Below, in pieces: positions 52,837 to 62,870 of a DNA stretch of 64,000 nt. Below the pieces are notes generated by a model that was not told where the DNA came from, searched no databases, and was given only the letters and a program-made list of their open reading frames with translations. This stretch comes from Methanosarcina barkeri str. Wiesmoor. GTDB taxonomy: Archaea > Halobacteriota > Methanosarcinia > Methanosarcinales > Methanosarcinaceae. The stretch is taken from positions 1,674,001 to 1,738,000 of the forward strand of contig NZ_CP009526.1 in NCBI RefSeq assembly GCF_000969985.1, read 5' to 3'. Every line of letters begins with the position of its first letter. Position 1 is the first letter of the stretch. A program made the translations under genes and the position numbers.

Positions 52837-53190
52837 TTGAAATATATAAACAAATACGGTAAGCTATTGCTCAGTGCATATATCATGAAGAAAATGAAGT
52901 CAGTAAAATCTCCAGGGAAAAAAGGAATATTACGTAAATATGCTAAGTTAGCTCTTGGCGCGTATCTCCTGAATAAACTCCGGTCAGAGAGACTTGAAAA
53001 GGAAGTAGAAGCCGAATTTGAACCGGAAGAAATGATGCTTAGCGAAGCAGAAGAAGCTGAAAAAGGCAGGGGGAGGCCTTCAATGAAAATGGGTAAAATA
53101 ATTCTTGGTGTTCTTGCAGGCGCAACACTTTTATACGCTATTAAAAGGCGTGCTGCTAAAAAGAGGGGTCATAAAATCAAAGTAGAATGA
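52837..53190 (+). CDS. Small basic membrane-associated protein, unknown
   Basis: This 117-residue protein begins at TTG 52837, 5 nt after GGGGGTG. It has three weakly hydrophobic G/A/Y-rich segments (KLLLSAYIMKKM, LALGAYLLNKL, IILGVLAGATLLYAI), the last followed by a Lys/Arg-rich tail. An acidic Glu-rich stretch (about residues 58-77) lies between the second and third. The first two segments look like internal duplicates (YGKLLLSAYxxxK and YAKLALGAYLLNK). No family is recognised. The next gene begins with a similar LMLGVLAGTAVIH segment, so the two are probably related in location and role. Confidence 0.55.
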   Translation: MKYINKYGKLLLSAYIMKKMKSVKSPGKKGILRKYAKLALGAYLLNKLRSERLEKEVEAEFEPEEMMLSEAEEAEKGRGRPSMKMGKIILGVLAGATLLYAIKRRAAKKRGHKIKVE

Positions 53191-53220
53191 GCCTGGAGGG
53201 AGGGTATAGACCTGCATAAA

Positions 53221-53727
53221 ATGAATAAATGGTGTAAACTCATGCTGGGTGTACTCGCAGGAACTGCCGTCATACATACCGTTAAAAAACACATGTGCTG
53301 CAACAGTTTCCTTCCAGAAGCTTTAAAATCTTTTTCCATTCCTTTCAAGCACAAACACACTCCTCCGAAGGTAAAATCCATCTATCCTGACAGGCAGACC
53401 TTTGCTTTCAGGCATGATTATCCTATCTGGGTCGAGTTCGATACGCCTATGAACAATGCAACCATTACGAAAGAAACCGTAATAGTTAGAAGTTCTGCAT
53501 CAAAAGAGCCTGTAGACGGATTACTGGACACAGGATCCAGAATGTTGATGTTCCGTCCTCATGGCGAATATCCTATAGACGAATCAGGTGCCGAAATAAC
53601 AATTACTTTACTTGGGAGCGAAACCGGATCAGGATTCATAATGGATGAGCGCGGTATTGCTCTGGATGGAAATGAAGACGGAAAACCTGGCGGAAACTAT
53701 GAATATACTTACAGAATTATAAGATAA
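53221..53727 (+). CDS. Membrane-anchored protein with SbsA-type Ig-like (Big_5) domain
   Basis: The 168-residue protein has an N-terminal anchor (KLMLGVLAGTAVIHTV) and a domain with PPKVKSIYPDRQTFAFRHDY, IWVEFDTPMNNATITKETV and a glycine-rich end (GNEDGKPGGNYEYTYRI), the bacterial Ig-like Big_5 pattern. GGAGGG at 53197-53202 is 18 nt from the ATG, longer than ideal. It follows the previous small membrane protein by 30 bp, suggesting an operon. Confidence 0.6.
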   Translation: MNKWCKLMLGVLAGTAVIHTVKKHMCCNSFLPEALKSFSIPFKHKHTPPKVKSIYPDRQTFAFRHDYPIWVEFDTPMNNATITKETVIVRSSASKEPVDGLLDTGSRMLMFRPHGEYPIDESGAEITITLLGSETGSGFIMDERGIALDGNEDGKPGGNYEYTYRIIR

Positions 53728-53759
53728 AATTGAAATATAGGATAAAAACAGGCTACCTT

Positions 53760-53797
53760 CTGAAATAAGCCAACTTTTAACTTATTTCAGGCTATTT
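53760..53797 (+). terminator. 10-bp stem hairpin terminator
   Basis: CTGAAATAAG (53760-53769) and CTTATTTCAG (53781-53790) pair perfectly, with an 11-nt loop and a following GCTATTTCTTTTT. It lies 33 bp after the stop codon. Confidence 0.75.
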
Positions 53798-53835
53798 CTT
53801 TTTCGTGTATAACTTTTTAACTTTCAATTTATGTA

Positions 53836-54026
53836 ACTATTCAGGTACCATAAATCAGCATCAAAAGCCGTAATTTAGAGTTTTTGGTATTTATAATACA
53901 TTTCAGTCGATTTTGTATACTAAGGCCAACTGATACCATTTTAAATTTTGATATGAATCACTTATTAGACAGATCCCTAGGACCAAAATCGGTGTTATTC
54001 GACTCATTTTAGGGTACCTGAATAGT
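53836..54026. mobile_element. 191-bp MITE-like element with 14-bp perfect terminal inverted repeats
   Basis: ACTATTCAGGTACC (53836-53849) is the exact complement of GGTACCTGAATAGT (54013-54026). The interior is non-coding. No clear target duplication is visible, although a TTTTTAACTTTCAAT string occurs on both sides (near 53814 and 54033). No second copy is seen in this window. Confidence 0.55.
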
Positions 54027-54629
54027 AACCAATTTTTTAACTTTCAATCTTTTAACTTTTTACTTTTTTCTGCAGGGTAGCAAAAATTCTGTAAATTCCT
54101 ATTGCCTATGTGTTTCTTATACATTTTTTACATTTTCTGTCCAGTAATCGAAGAAAAAATTTGCATTCCTGTATGCTGTGTAATTATTGAGTTTAGAAAA
54201 ACGACAGATTCAGTTTGTTAAACTTGTTTTACAATTCATTCAATTCGGTGAGCTCATTGTAAGTTTTGCATAAATATTAAATAGATTACTTTCATATTTT
54301 ATGAATAAATAAGCAAAAATATAGGAGACAGATGTTTTTCAATTTAAGAACGTATTGATTTTTATGAGAATATTATGAGGATATCCACACAAAACAACGA
54401 AGAGCCAAGCTGCTATGGTTTATTAACAATTATTGCCCCCCCATTTCTTTCTATTTTTTTATTTAGGGTATCAAAAAACTCCACTTTATGATATATTGCC
54501 AATGAATTTCGGGAATTTTGTGGTTGGAATAATTTTAGTAATTGTTTATAGAGGATTCTTAATAACACTGCCTGGTAACGGAAAATTTTGTTATTTTTTA
54601 ATACTAACCCGTTTAATAGGAGGATTTTT
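54027..54629. other. AT-rich intergenic DNA upstream of the TIG-domain gene
   Basis: No gene is supported. A 66-codon frame at 54433-54633 overlaps the next gene's ribosome-binding site, lacks one of its own and matches nothing. Confidence 0.35.
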
Positions 54630-55532
54630 ATGAAAATTCGATTGACAAATAGAACTCATGCAAGCGAAATAAAACCTGCAAGACCAAAAAGTGAGCGTTT
54701 TTTTGCCTGTTTGCTATTAACACTTCTTCTTTTTGGTTTACTAACTTCTCCAGCAATAGCTAAGACTAACTGGGATATTTCTCCCTCACATCCGAATGTT
54801 GGAGATACTCTGAAACTAACAGGCACAGCTTCTCCGGAAGAGGAGCTCGGAGCTGATATTTCATTTAAAAAAGAGCTCCCTGTTACCGAAGGCAGGTATC
54901 AGTATTTACTTGAAGAAATAAGGATCCCGTACGGTAAAAATAACCTTTTTACTGTCACAGGTAAGGGAGTGGAGAACCTTGACGTAAGCGTAAAGAAACT
55001 GATCTGGATCAAACTGTCTTCTGATGCATCCGGTGGAACTGCAACCATTTCTCAAGGACATGTTCCTCCTTTAACTTACAAAATTCTTATTAGTGGCGAT
55101 GCTCTGAGTAAAGCCTCTTCCGTAAAACTTACAGTTACGGCATCTCAGACTATAACAGCTGACTCAAACGGAAATTTCGAATTTAATTATGACACTTCTG
55201 CATTGCCCGCAGGCAAATATGTAGTAACGATAGGGAATAAGGCAAAAACAATCGAACTTGGATCTGGAAATCAAAATGCACCTGCTATCAGTAGTATCTC
55301 ACCTTCAAAAGGACCAAGTGGTGAACAGGTAACTATAACTGGAACAGGTTTTTATGGAGCAACAGGTGTCTATTTTGGAGGGAAAAAAGCCAGTTATTAC
55401 TCAATTCAAGGTGGTACTAAGATTGTTGTACCTGCCCCGAAAGGAAGCGGAACTGTTCAAGTAACAGTAAACTCTGAAAATGGAAAGAGCAATAGTGTAT
55501 CATATACCTATACTTCACCGAAAATCAGTTAA
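54630..55532 (+). CDS. Secreted protein with IPT/TIG domain
   Basis: The 300-residue protein has a positively charged leader and signal peptide (FFACLLLTLLLFGLLTSPAIA), then an N-terminal beta-sandwich (NWDISPSHPNVGDTLKLTGT). A middle domain (YKILISGDALSKASSVKLTV) follows, and then a C-terminal IPT/TIG domain (PAISSISPSKGPSGEQVTI, GTGFYGATGVYFGGKKASYY). ATG at 54630 follows AGGAGGA by 5 nt, so the longer frame from 54588 is rejected. A surface or secreted binding role is likely. Confidence 0.8.
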   Translation: MKIRLTNRTHASEIKPARPKSERFFACLLLTLLLFGLLTSPAIAKTNWDISPSHPNVGDTLKLTGTASPEEELGADISFKKELPVTEGRYQYLLEEIRIPYGKNNLFTVTGKGVENLDVSVKKLIWIKLSSDASGGTATISQGHVPPLTYKILISGDALSKASSVKLTVTASQTITADSNGNFEFNYDTSALPAGKYVVTIGNKAKTIELGSGNQNAPAISSISPSKGPSGEQVTITGTGFYGATGVYFGGKKASYYSIQGGTKIVVPAPKGSGTVQVTVNSENGKSNSVSYTYTSPKIS

Positions 55533-55739
55533 AATGATAGAGTTTTTCAAAGCTACAAATGTCAATTTAACAGTGTGATATCATAGATTTTAGCACAAAA
55601 ACTATGCATAACATGCAGAGTCCGAATATCCATAACTTTTGGTACACTGCCGTGAAGGCAGCGTGCCTAAATTTCTGTAATTTTGATCCCTAATTTTTGT
55701 ATAAGCTTTTTCCTTAAAACCTATGCATCTTAAATTAGA

Positions 55740-55850
55740 ATTTACTATGCATCTTAGATAAAATGTCAAATAAGAAAGAGCGATTACTCGCTCTTCCTCT
55801 TCTAAGAACCGGATGTGCACTTTTCAATGAATCCGGCTCAAGCGTTAGAT
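55740..55850 (-). other. Possible group II intron remnant
   Basis: On the minus strand GAGCCGGATTCATTGAAAAG is followed by TGCACATCCGGTTCTTAG, a hairpin resembling the conserved stretch flanking reverse-transcriptase ORFs of group II introns (55806-55839). A GAGCGAGTAATCGCTC palindrome adjoins it (about 55777-55793). No reverse transcriptase sequence is left, so the call rests on one hairpin. Confidence 0.3.
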
Positions 55851-56145
55851 AACCTTTTCTGTATCAGGCAGCAGTTTTTTTCAAAAGGAGTAACCTTTCC
55901 GGAAACTTAATTTATTTTTGTTCACGGAAGTAGTCAGAGTCAAAAAACGGATTCATTTGTAGTTTTAAAGGAATATGTCTACGGATTCTGATTGTTGATA
56001 AAAGCAACAGACTGTTTCTTTCTGTTCTAAAGTTCCATTTTCGTGTAGAATTTCGCTTCCAATATTTGCTGATAATCAAAATATCAATTAATTAATGAGG
56101 GAGCACCCTTTTATTTCTTTTTATTTAATTTTATATGATGGGTTT
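55851..56145. other. Intergenic DNA after the hydantoinase gene
   Basis: Nothing is recognised in this 295-bp stretch. Confidence 0.3.
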
Positions 56146-59100
56146 TTAGTCTTCCTTCTCGCCATACCCCCCGCCGCCCGGCGTCTCGATTACAAAAAGT
56201 TCCCCGGCCTTCAGCTCAACTTCGGCCTGGCCTCCAATTTCAATAACACTGCCGTCCCTGCGGACAATTGCGTTTCTTCCGCATTTTGCAGGCAGTCCGC
56301 CTTTGAGCCCGAAAGGCGGGAATTTCCTGTGGCTTGAAAGAATGGCAGCATTCATGTCTATCAGGAACCTGAGCTTTCGGACAACCCCGTTTCCACCTCT
56401 GAATTTGCCGTCTCCACCGCTTCCTTCCCGGATGGAAAATTCCTCAAGTAAAACCGGAAATCTTGTTTCAAGAATTTCAGGGTCGGTGATCCTGGAATTG
56501 GTCATATGAGTGTGCACAGCATCTGTTCCTGAAAAACCTGGGCCGGCCCCTGAACCTCCGCAAATGGTCTCATAATACTGGAAATCGGGGTTTCCGAAGG
56601 TAAAATTGTTCATCGTACCCTGGGAAGCCGCAAGCGTGCCAAGAGCTCCGAAAAGAGCATCAACAATGTACTGCGAAGTTTCAACGTTACCTGCCACAAC
56701 TGCAGCAGGAGTTTCTGGCCTTAGCAGGGAACCCTCGGGAATAATAATCTCAAGCGGCCTTAGGCAGCCCGCATTAAGGGGAATATCGCTTTTTACAAGC
56801 GTTCTGAAAGCGTAAAGTACAGCAGCTATGCAAACCGATGCGGGAGCATTGAAATTATTTGAAAGCTGTGAAGAAGTACCTGTAAAATCAATTATAGCAC
56901 TCCGGTTTTTGCGGTCAATTGTAACCTTCACTTTAATTACGTTCCCGTCATCGAGTGCATAAGTAAATTCCCCGTCTTTAAGCCTGTCAATAACCCTTCT
57001 GACCTCTTCCTCGGCATTATCCTGCACATGTTCCATGTAAGCTTCAACTGTTTTAAGGGAAAATTCTTCAACCATCCTGTGCATTTCGGATAAGCCTTTT
57101 TCATTTGCTGCAACCTGTGCTCGGATATCCGCAAGGTTCTGGTCAGGGTTTCTTGCAGGATATTTTCCCGAGCCCAGCCATGTCTTCAGCCTTTCTTCAC
57201 AGAAATGGCCCTGTTCCACGATTTTCATGCCCTCGCTCAATACCCCTTCTTCAGCAATTGTCCTGCTATTTGGAGGCATAGACCCTGGGCTGATCCCTCC
57301 AACATCGGCATGATGACCTCTTGAAGCCAGGTAAAACAGGATTCTCCCGGAGTTTCCAAACATCGGGGTAACAACTGTGATATCCGGGAGGTGGGTTCCT
57401 CCGTGGTAAGGGGAATTGATCAAATATACATCCCCTGCACGCATTTTCTGTAACTGCGTCTGGATAAGTGCTTTTACACATTCTCCCATTGAACCAAGAT
57501 GCACAGGGATATGAGGGGCATTAGCTACCAGGTTTCCGTCACTGTCAAAAAGTGCACAGGAGAAATCTAGCCTCTCCTTTATGTTTACCGAGTGGGCCGT
57601 GTTCTGCAGGGTAAAACCCATTTGCTCAGCAACTGACATAAATCTATTATTGAAAATCTCGAGCATTACAGGATCAACATCAGTTCCTATGGCTGTATGG
57701 GTTGGGAGTGGAATTTCGCGTTTAAGGAGAAGGTGGTTGCGTTCAGTAATCGTGCCTTCCCAGCCGGGTTCGAGCACAATGGTTGTGTTTTTCTCTATGA
57801 GCACTGCCGGGCCGCTTACATGGCTTCCGGGCTTGAGCTCGTCCCTCTGAAAAACCGGAGTATCATGAAACTCGCCATTGCTGTACATACGCACCGCAGC
57901 GACAGGAGAGAAAACAGGATTCTCTTCCTTTTCCAGCACAGGGTCCAGAACCCTTTCATTAACTCCTACGGTCTCTACGGAAGCTGCTTCGACAACCATG
58001 GCTTTGCCTTCCATTACAAATCCGAATCGCTTCCTGTGGGCATCCTCAAAACCCTTCCTGAGAGCAGCCGTATCCGCAAAATCAATAACAAGCTGCGTAT
58101 CCGATCCTGCGTAACGCATATGTACCTTATAAAGTGCAGTAATTTTGGCTTCCTGAACGCCCTGTTCACGCATGAGCAGGCGACCTTCATGCTCAAGCCC
58201 GGAAAACACTGTTTTCAAACTCTCTACCAGCGTGTCCGAGAGCTCGCTGCCTATATAGCGCTCTTTTATAAGCCTCTGATCTGCAAGTCCCATGCCGTAT
58301 GCCGAAAGCACACCTGCATACGGATGAATGAAAATGCTTTTGATCCCAAGGCTGTCTGCAACCCTGCAGGCATGCTGGGCAGCAGCTCCTCCAAAGCAGC
58401 AGAGGGTATATTCTTTTATGTTGTATCCCCTCTGGACCGAGATTTTCTTGATAGCATTTGCCATATTTTCAACCGCAACCGAAAGGAAGCCTTCGGCTAC
58501 TTGCTCAGGTGTCCGGATATCGCCTTTGGTTTTGCCTTTGGTTTTGCCTTTGTCTGAAACCTTTTCTGCAAGCTCTTCGAATTTTCTGCGCACAAGTTCG
58601 GAGTCAAGGGGCTGGTCAGCATTGGGCCCAAAAATTCTGGGGAAAAACTCAGGCTGCAGTTTTCCAAGCATGACATTGCAGTCGGTAACCGCAAGCGGTC
58701 CACCTTTTCGATAACACATCGGTCCAGGGTCTGAACCAGCAGAATCAGGGCCTACCCTGAACCTGCCTCCCTCGTAGTGAAGTATGGAACCTCCGCCTGC
58801 TGCAACCGTATGGATACGCATCATAGGCGAACGCAGGCGTACTCCTGCAATCTCGGTTTCAAGACTGCGCTCGTATTCCCCGCTGTACTGGGCTACATCC
58901 GTGGATGTGCCTCCCATATCGAAAGTGATTATTTTTCTTGCCCCTGCCATTTCCGAGGTTGCAACTGCTCCAACGATCCCACCGGCAGGACCGGAAAGGA
59001 TACAGTCCTTGCCCTGAAAAGTTTCCGCGTCCGTAAGTCCTCCGCTGGACTGCATGAACATAAGCCTGGGACTTCTTTTAACTTCATTCTCTTTTCTGTC

Positions 59101-59922
59101 CCCGCGATCATTTATTGTCCCATTTCCATTTTCTTTTTCTATTCCATCCCTGCTTTCTTTTTCTGTCCCATCTCCACTTTCTTTTTCTGTCCTATCTCCA
59201 CTTTCCTTTCCTCCCCTTCCTTCTTTCAGGGATTCCTGTACCATATTAACGTACCTGCGGAGCACAGGAGAGAGATATGCATCCACTACGGTTGTTTCCC
59301 CTCTGCTTACAAGTTTAATTAACGGGCTTGCCTGATGGGAGAGGGACACCTGCGTAAAACCGATTTCTCTGGCAAGCCTGCCAAGTTTGAGTTCATGCTC
59401 AGGATACCTGTACGCATGCATAAGTACGATTGCAGCCGACTGAATACCAGCTTTGAAAGCTGCTTCAAGTGATTTTTTTGCATTTTCAAGGTCAAGAGGC
59501 AAAAGCTCTTTTCCGTCGGCTCCGACTCTTCCGGAAACCTCAATAATTCTTTCATAAAGCTGTTCCGGAAGTTCGATCTTCTGAGCAAAAATATCCGGAC
59601 GGTTCTGGTATCCGATTCTTAAAGCATCCCCGAACCCCCTGTTTATGACAAGAACAGTTCGTTCCCCTTTCCGTTCAAGCAGAGCATTTGTGCCGACTGT
59701 TGTTCCCATTTTAACGGATTCTATGATTTCAGCAGGTAGCGGCGCATTTCCAGGCAGTCTGAGAATCTGCCGGATACCGTGCATAGCTGCATCTTTATAA
59801 TGACACGGATCATCGGAAAGAAGTTTGTGAGTAATCAGTTTTCCATCAGGGTTGCGGGCTACGATATCAGTAAACGTGCCTCCGCGGTCTATCCAGAACT
59901 GCCATCTGGCTTTGGGGGACAT
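56146..59922 (-). CDS. Fused hydantoinase/5-oxoprolinase (HyuA-HyuB type)
   Basis: The 1258-residue protein joins an ATP-binding HyuA half ([18 protein letters not shown] at 10-27, [16 protein letters not shown] at 72-87, [12 protein letters not shown]) to a HyuB half starting near residue 725 ([20 protein letters not shown]) and ending [10 protein letters not shown]. The full length matches eukaryotic and bacterial 5-oxoprolinases of about 1,250-1,290 residues, which open 5-oxoproline or hydantoins with ATP. Substrate cannot be told. Unusually, residues about 235-283 are a Lys/Glu/Gly/Asp-rich insert of 8-residue repeats, and a second short [10 protein letters not shown] repeat lies near 465. 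GC content is higher than in neighbouring genes. Confidence 0.88.
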   Translation of the reverse strand: MSPKARWQFWIDRGGTFTDIVARNPDGKLITHKLLSDDPCHYKDAAMHGIRQILRLPGNAPLPAEIIESVKMGTTVGTNALLERKGERTVLVINRGFGDALRIGYQNRPDIFAQKIELPEQLYERIIEVSGRVGADGKELLPLDLENAKKSLEAAFKAGIQSAAIVLMHAYRYPEHELKLGRLAREIGFTQVSLSHQASPLIKLVSRGETTVVDAYLSPVLRRYVNMVQESLKEGRGGKESGDRTEKESGDGTEKESRDGIEKENGNGTINDRGDRKENEVKRSPRLMFMQSSGGLTDAETFQGKDCILSGPAGGIVGAVATSEMAGARKIITFDMGGTSTDVAQYSGEYERSLETEIAGVRLRSPMMRIHTVAAGGGSILHYEGGRFRVGPDSAGSDPGPMCYRKGGPLAVTDCNVMLGKLQPEFFPRIFGPNADQPLDSELVRRKFEELAEKVSDKGKTKGKTKGDIRTPEQVAEGFLSVAVENMANAIKKISVQRGYNIKEYTLCCFGGAAAQHACRVADSLGIKSIFIHPYAGVLSAYGMGLADQRLIKERYIGSELSDTLVESLKTVFSGLEHEGRLLMREQGVQEAKITALYKVHMRYAGSDTQLVIDFADTAALRKGFEDAHRKRFGFVMEGKAMVVEAASVETVGVNERVLDPVLEKEENPVFSPVAAVRMYSNGEFHDTPVFQRDELKPGSHVSGPAVLIEKNTTIVLEPGWEGTITERNHLLLKREIPLPTHTAIGTDVDPVMLEIFNNRFMSVAEQMGFTLQNTAHSVNIKERLDFSCALFDSDGNLVANAPHIPVHLGSMGECVKALIQTQLQKMRAGDVYLINSPYHGGTHLPDITVVTPMFGNSGRILFYLASRGHHADVGGISPGSMPPNSRTIAEEGVLSEGMKIVEQGHFCEERLKTWLGSGKYPARNPDQNLADIRAQVAANEKGLSEMHRMVEEFSLKTVEAYMEHVQDNAEEEVRRVIDRLKDGEFTYALDDGNVIKVKVTIDRKNRSAIIDFTGTSSQLSNNFNAPASVCIAAVLYAFRTLVKSDIPLNAGCLRPLEIIIPEGSLLRPETPAAVVAGNVETSQYIVDALFGALGTLAASQGTMNNFTFGNPDFQYYETICGGSGAGPGFSGTDAVHTHMTNSRITDPEILETRFPVLLEEFSIREGSGGDGKFRGGNGVVRKLRFLIDMNAAILSSHRKFPPFGLKGGLPAKCGRNAIVRRDGSVIEIGGQAEVELKAGELFVIETPGGGGYGEKED
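59113..59208 (-). repeat. 24-bp coding repeat in the HyuA half
   Basis: Minus-strand reading gives four 8-residue units of the type KESGDGTE ([32 protein letters not shown]). The unit length keeps the reading frame. Confidence 0.7.
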
Positions 59923-60148
59923 GAAGAGAATAATTGTATAAGTTGTATTAATTGTTAATTGGGGTTTGAGGTTTCAGCTAGATTTTCAGAAAGCAACGAA
60001 CTTATTTTCAAAATGACTGTGAGAGAGTTGTCCCTTAATGGTGAGATTCGAAAAAAAGAAAAAGATATTAGAGTTAAACAGTAATACTCAGAAAAGGAAT
60101 TGAACCTCCTAAATATTATGTCAAGTATGATATAAATGGAGCAGACTC
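59923..60148. promoter_or_regulatory. Divergent promoter region between oxoprolinase and Roco genes
   Basis: This 226-bp region holds the start regions of both genes. GGAGCA lies 7 nt before the Roco ATG. A 23-codon frame at 60013-60084 (MTVRELSLNG) has no ribosome-binding site and is not called. Confidence 0.35.
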
Positions 60149-62827
60149 ATGACAAATGAAAGAGTTGTACAGCTTATTAGTGTGGCTAAGGAAAAAAACC
60201 TTACAAACCTTAATTTATCTGGGAATCAGCTAACACAAGTACCACAAGAAATTGGAGAACTTAAAAACCTTACCATGCTTGATTTATCTGAGAATACCCT
60301 CACTATACTGCCACAAGAGATTGGAGAACTTAAAAACCTTAAAACACTTGATTTATCTGGGAATCAGCTTATCCAGTTGCCATCAGAAATTGGAAGACTT
60401 AAAAATCTTACAATTCTTAACTTATACGATAATCAGCTGACTCAACTGCCACCGGAAATTAAAGAACTTAAAAACCTTACAGCGCTTACATTATTTAATA
60501 ACAAACTAACCCAAATACCTCCAGAAATTGGAAAGCTTAAAAATCTTGAGACACTTTACATATATTGCAATCAGCTGACACAGCTTCCACCAGAAATTGG
60601 AGAACTTAAAAACCTTTCAATACTTGCACTAAATAAGAACAAGCTGACCCAACTGCCATCAGAAATTGGAAATCTTAAAAATCTTGAGACACTTTCCTTA
60701 TATCGTAATCAGCTAATAGAACTTCCACCAGAAATAGGAAAACTTGAAAACCTTAAAACACTTTACATAGATAATAATAAGTTAACTATACTGCCACCGG
60801 AAATTTCAGAACTTAAAAACCTTATAACTCTTAATTTATCTGCCAATCCCTTAACTTCACCCCCTCCAGAAATTGTTTCAAGAGGGTTGGAAGCTATTTT
60901 TACCTATCTTAATCAATCAAAAACTACTGAAAATAATGAAGCTAAGCTAGTATTAGTTGGTAATGGGGAAGTTGGAAAAACTTGTCTCGCTTACAGGTTG
61001 ATTTATGATAACTTTTTGGAAGATTCTAAAATTACTGAAGGAATAAATATATCAAAATGGAAAATTCCTGCTCCAGATTCAGGAAATAGTGAAATCAAGC
61101 TAAATATATGGGATTTTGGAGGACAGGAAATATATCACGCAACTCACCAGTTTTTCCTGACAAAACGTTCGCTTTATCTACTTTTATGGAATGCCCGAAA
61201 AACAAAGGATTATGATAATATTTACTACTGGTTGCACACGATTGAAGCTTTTGGAGAAGACAGCCCTGTAATACTTGTAATGAGCAAAATGAATGAGAGT
61301 AATGACGATCTTAACCTGAAAGATTTGAAAAACAAATTTCCTCAAATTGTCGATTACCTAAAAATTGATAGTAAAGATGGTAAAGGAATCTCCATTTTAA
61401 AAGAAAAAATTAGTGAAACTGCCTGGGATCTACCTTTAATGAAGGCTAAGTGGGTGGATTCATGGTTTAAAGTAAGACAAAAATTGGAAGATCTTAATGA
61501 AAATTGGATTAACTATTATAGATTTTACGATATTTGCAAATCCGAAGGTTTAGATGAAAAGAATATAACTGTATTAGATGATTATTTGAATGATTTGGGA
61601 GTAACTCTTCATTTTAAAGATAGATTAACACTAAAGAATATTGTAATATTAAAACCTGAATGGGCTACAGGAGCATTTTATAAAATCTTGTCCACAAAAT
61701 CTGTTCTCGATAATGAAGGTGCACTGCCACAAAGTGAATTGAGCCAAATATGGAATACGAAAACGTATCCGCCTTCTGTTCATCCCCAACTTATGGAATT
61801 AATGAATAAATTTGAGCTTTCATATGAACTTCCAGATAAGAGCAACTATCTTATTCCTGAATTATTACCTAAAAATGAGCCCGATAATTTTGAGTGGAAT
61901 AAGGAAGATGATCTTTGCTTCTATTATTGTTATGACTACTTTTTGCCTTCCGGCATAATTACTCGTTTTATCGTGCGCATGCATGAGAATCTCGTGATAA
62001 AAGAGAATGGAATGCCTCTCTGCTGGAGAGAGGGAGCAGTATTGAAATTCCAAAATTCTAGTGCTCTTGTAAAGATGAAGCCAGATGAAAGACAAATCGA
62101 AATCAGAATAAAAGGTAACAATAAAAGATGGGTTCTCGGAGCTATTTGTAGCCATCTAGATGAGATAAACGCTTCTATAAAAAAGATAAAAGTCAGTAAA
62201 CAAATCCCATGTAACTGTTCAGAAAATTGCCCTCAAAGATACTTATACGAAGATTTATTAAAAGCCGAAGTCGCCAATCTAGGGAACTTAATATGTTATA
62301 AAAGTTTTAAGTCTGTACCTGTTTCACTATTATTAGATGGATACAGTAGAAAAGAAGAAAGACTTAGAGAGTATGATTATGAACTTTATGGCAATAGACC
62401 AATTTTTGTAATCACCCAAAAAGCTGAAGCTCAGTCAAAATCACTCTCAACTATTAAAGCCGAACAAAGAACAAATATTAGTGTAGATGTCAATATCGAT
62501 TTAAAGATAGATTTGCCGGAAATTCAAAAGGAATTTAATAAGCTGAAAAAGGAAATTAAGACCTTAAATCCTGAGCTTGGAAGTGAATTGGATGAGATTC
62601 AGGATAGTTTAGATGAAGTAAGTGCAAATAGTGATACGGATAAATTGAATAAACCTCTTAATAAGGTAAGAAGAATACTTGAAGAATTGAACGATCCTGA
62701 TTCTGACTATAACAAGGTAATAAAAGGAACTGAAAAAGGCATAGAATATGCACAAAAGCTTGGTAGAACCTATAATAAATTTGCTCCGTGGATTGGAATA
62801 CCTAAAGTTCCAGACCCACTTCTTTGA
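60149..62827 (+). CDS. Roco protein (LRR-Roc GTPase-COR)
   Basis: This 892-residue protein has ten leucine-rich repeats of exactly 23 residues (18-247, LPPEIGELKNLxxLxLxxNxLTQ), a Ras-of-complex GTPase domain and a COR domain to about residue 700. P-loop is GNGEVGKT (271-278) and switch II is DFGGQE (322-327). The usual NKxD specificity motif is replaced by SKMN (379-382). After COR comes a CNCSENC cysteine cluster near 690 and a C-terminal coiled coil (PEIQKEFNKLKKEIKTL). Roco proteins dimerise through COR and are nucleotide-controlled. Methanosarcina homologues have been used as LRRK2 models. The cellular role is unknown. Confidence 0.93.
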   Translation: MTNERVVQLISVAKEKNLTNLNLSGNQLTQVPQEIGELKNLTMLDLSENTLTILPQEIGELKNLKTLDLSGNQLIQLPSEIGRLKNLTILNLYDNQLTQLPPEIKELKNLTALTLFNNKLTQIPPEIGKLKNLETLYIYCNQLTQLPPEIGELKNLSILALNKNKLTQLPSEIGNLKNLETLSLYRNQLIELPPEIGKLENLKTLYIDNNKLTILPPEISELKNLITLNLSANPLTSPPPEIVSRGLEAIFTYLNQSKTTENNEAKLVLVGNGEVGKTCLAYRLIYDNFLEDSKITEGINISKWKIPAPDSGNSEIKLNIWDFGGQEIYHATHQFFLTKRSLYLLLWNARKTKDYDNIYYWLHTIEAFGEDSPVILVMSKMNESNDDLNLKDLKNKFPQIVDYLKIDSKDGKGISILKEKISETAWDLPLMKAKWVDSWFKVRQKLEDLNENWINYYRFYDICKSEGLDEKNITVLDDYLNDLGVTLHFKDRLTLKNIVILKPEWATGAFYKILSTKSVLDNEGALPQSELSQIWNTKTYPPSVHPQLMELMNKFELSYELPDKSNYLIPELLPKNEPDNFEWNKEDDLCFYYCYDYFLPSGIITRFIVRMHENLVIKENGMPLCWREGAVLKFQNSSALVKMKPDERQIEIRIKGNNKRWVLGAICSHLDEINASIKKIKVSKQIPCNCSENCPQRYLYEDLLKAEVANLGNLICYKSFKSVPVSLLLDGYSRKEERLREYDYELYGNRPIFVITQKAEAQSKSLSTIKAEQRTNISVDVNIDLKIDLPEIQKEFNKLKKEIKTLNPELGSELDEIQDSLDEVSANSDTDKLNKPLNKVRRILEELNDPDSDYNKVIKGTEKGIEYAQKLGRTYNKFAPWIGIPKVPDPLL

Positions 62828-62870
62828 AAATAATATTGGTTCCATTTTCACAGGCCAACATTAGATACCT

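Noticed and set aside
54433-54629. 66-residue ORF before the TIG-domain gene
   Set aside because: No ribosome-binding site, and it runs into the next gene's leader.
57697-58557. 286-residue plus-strand ORF
   Set aside because: It is fully antisense to the well-supported oxoprolinase gene, has no ribosome-binding site and shows no family motif.
60013-60084. 23-codon ORF before the Roco gene
   Set aside because: No ribosome-binding site and no comparison available.
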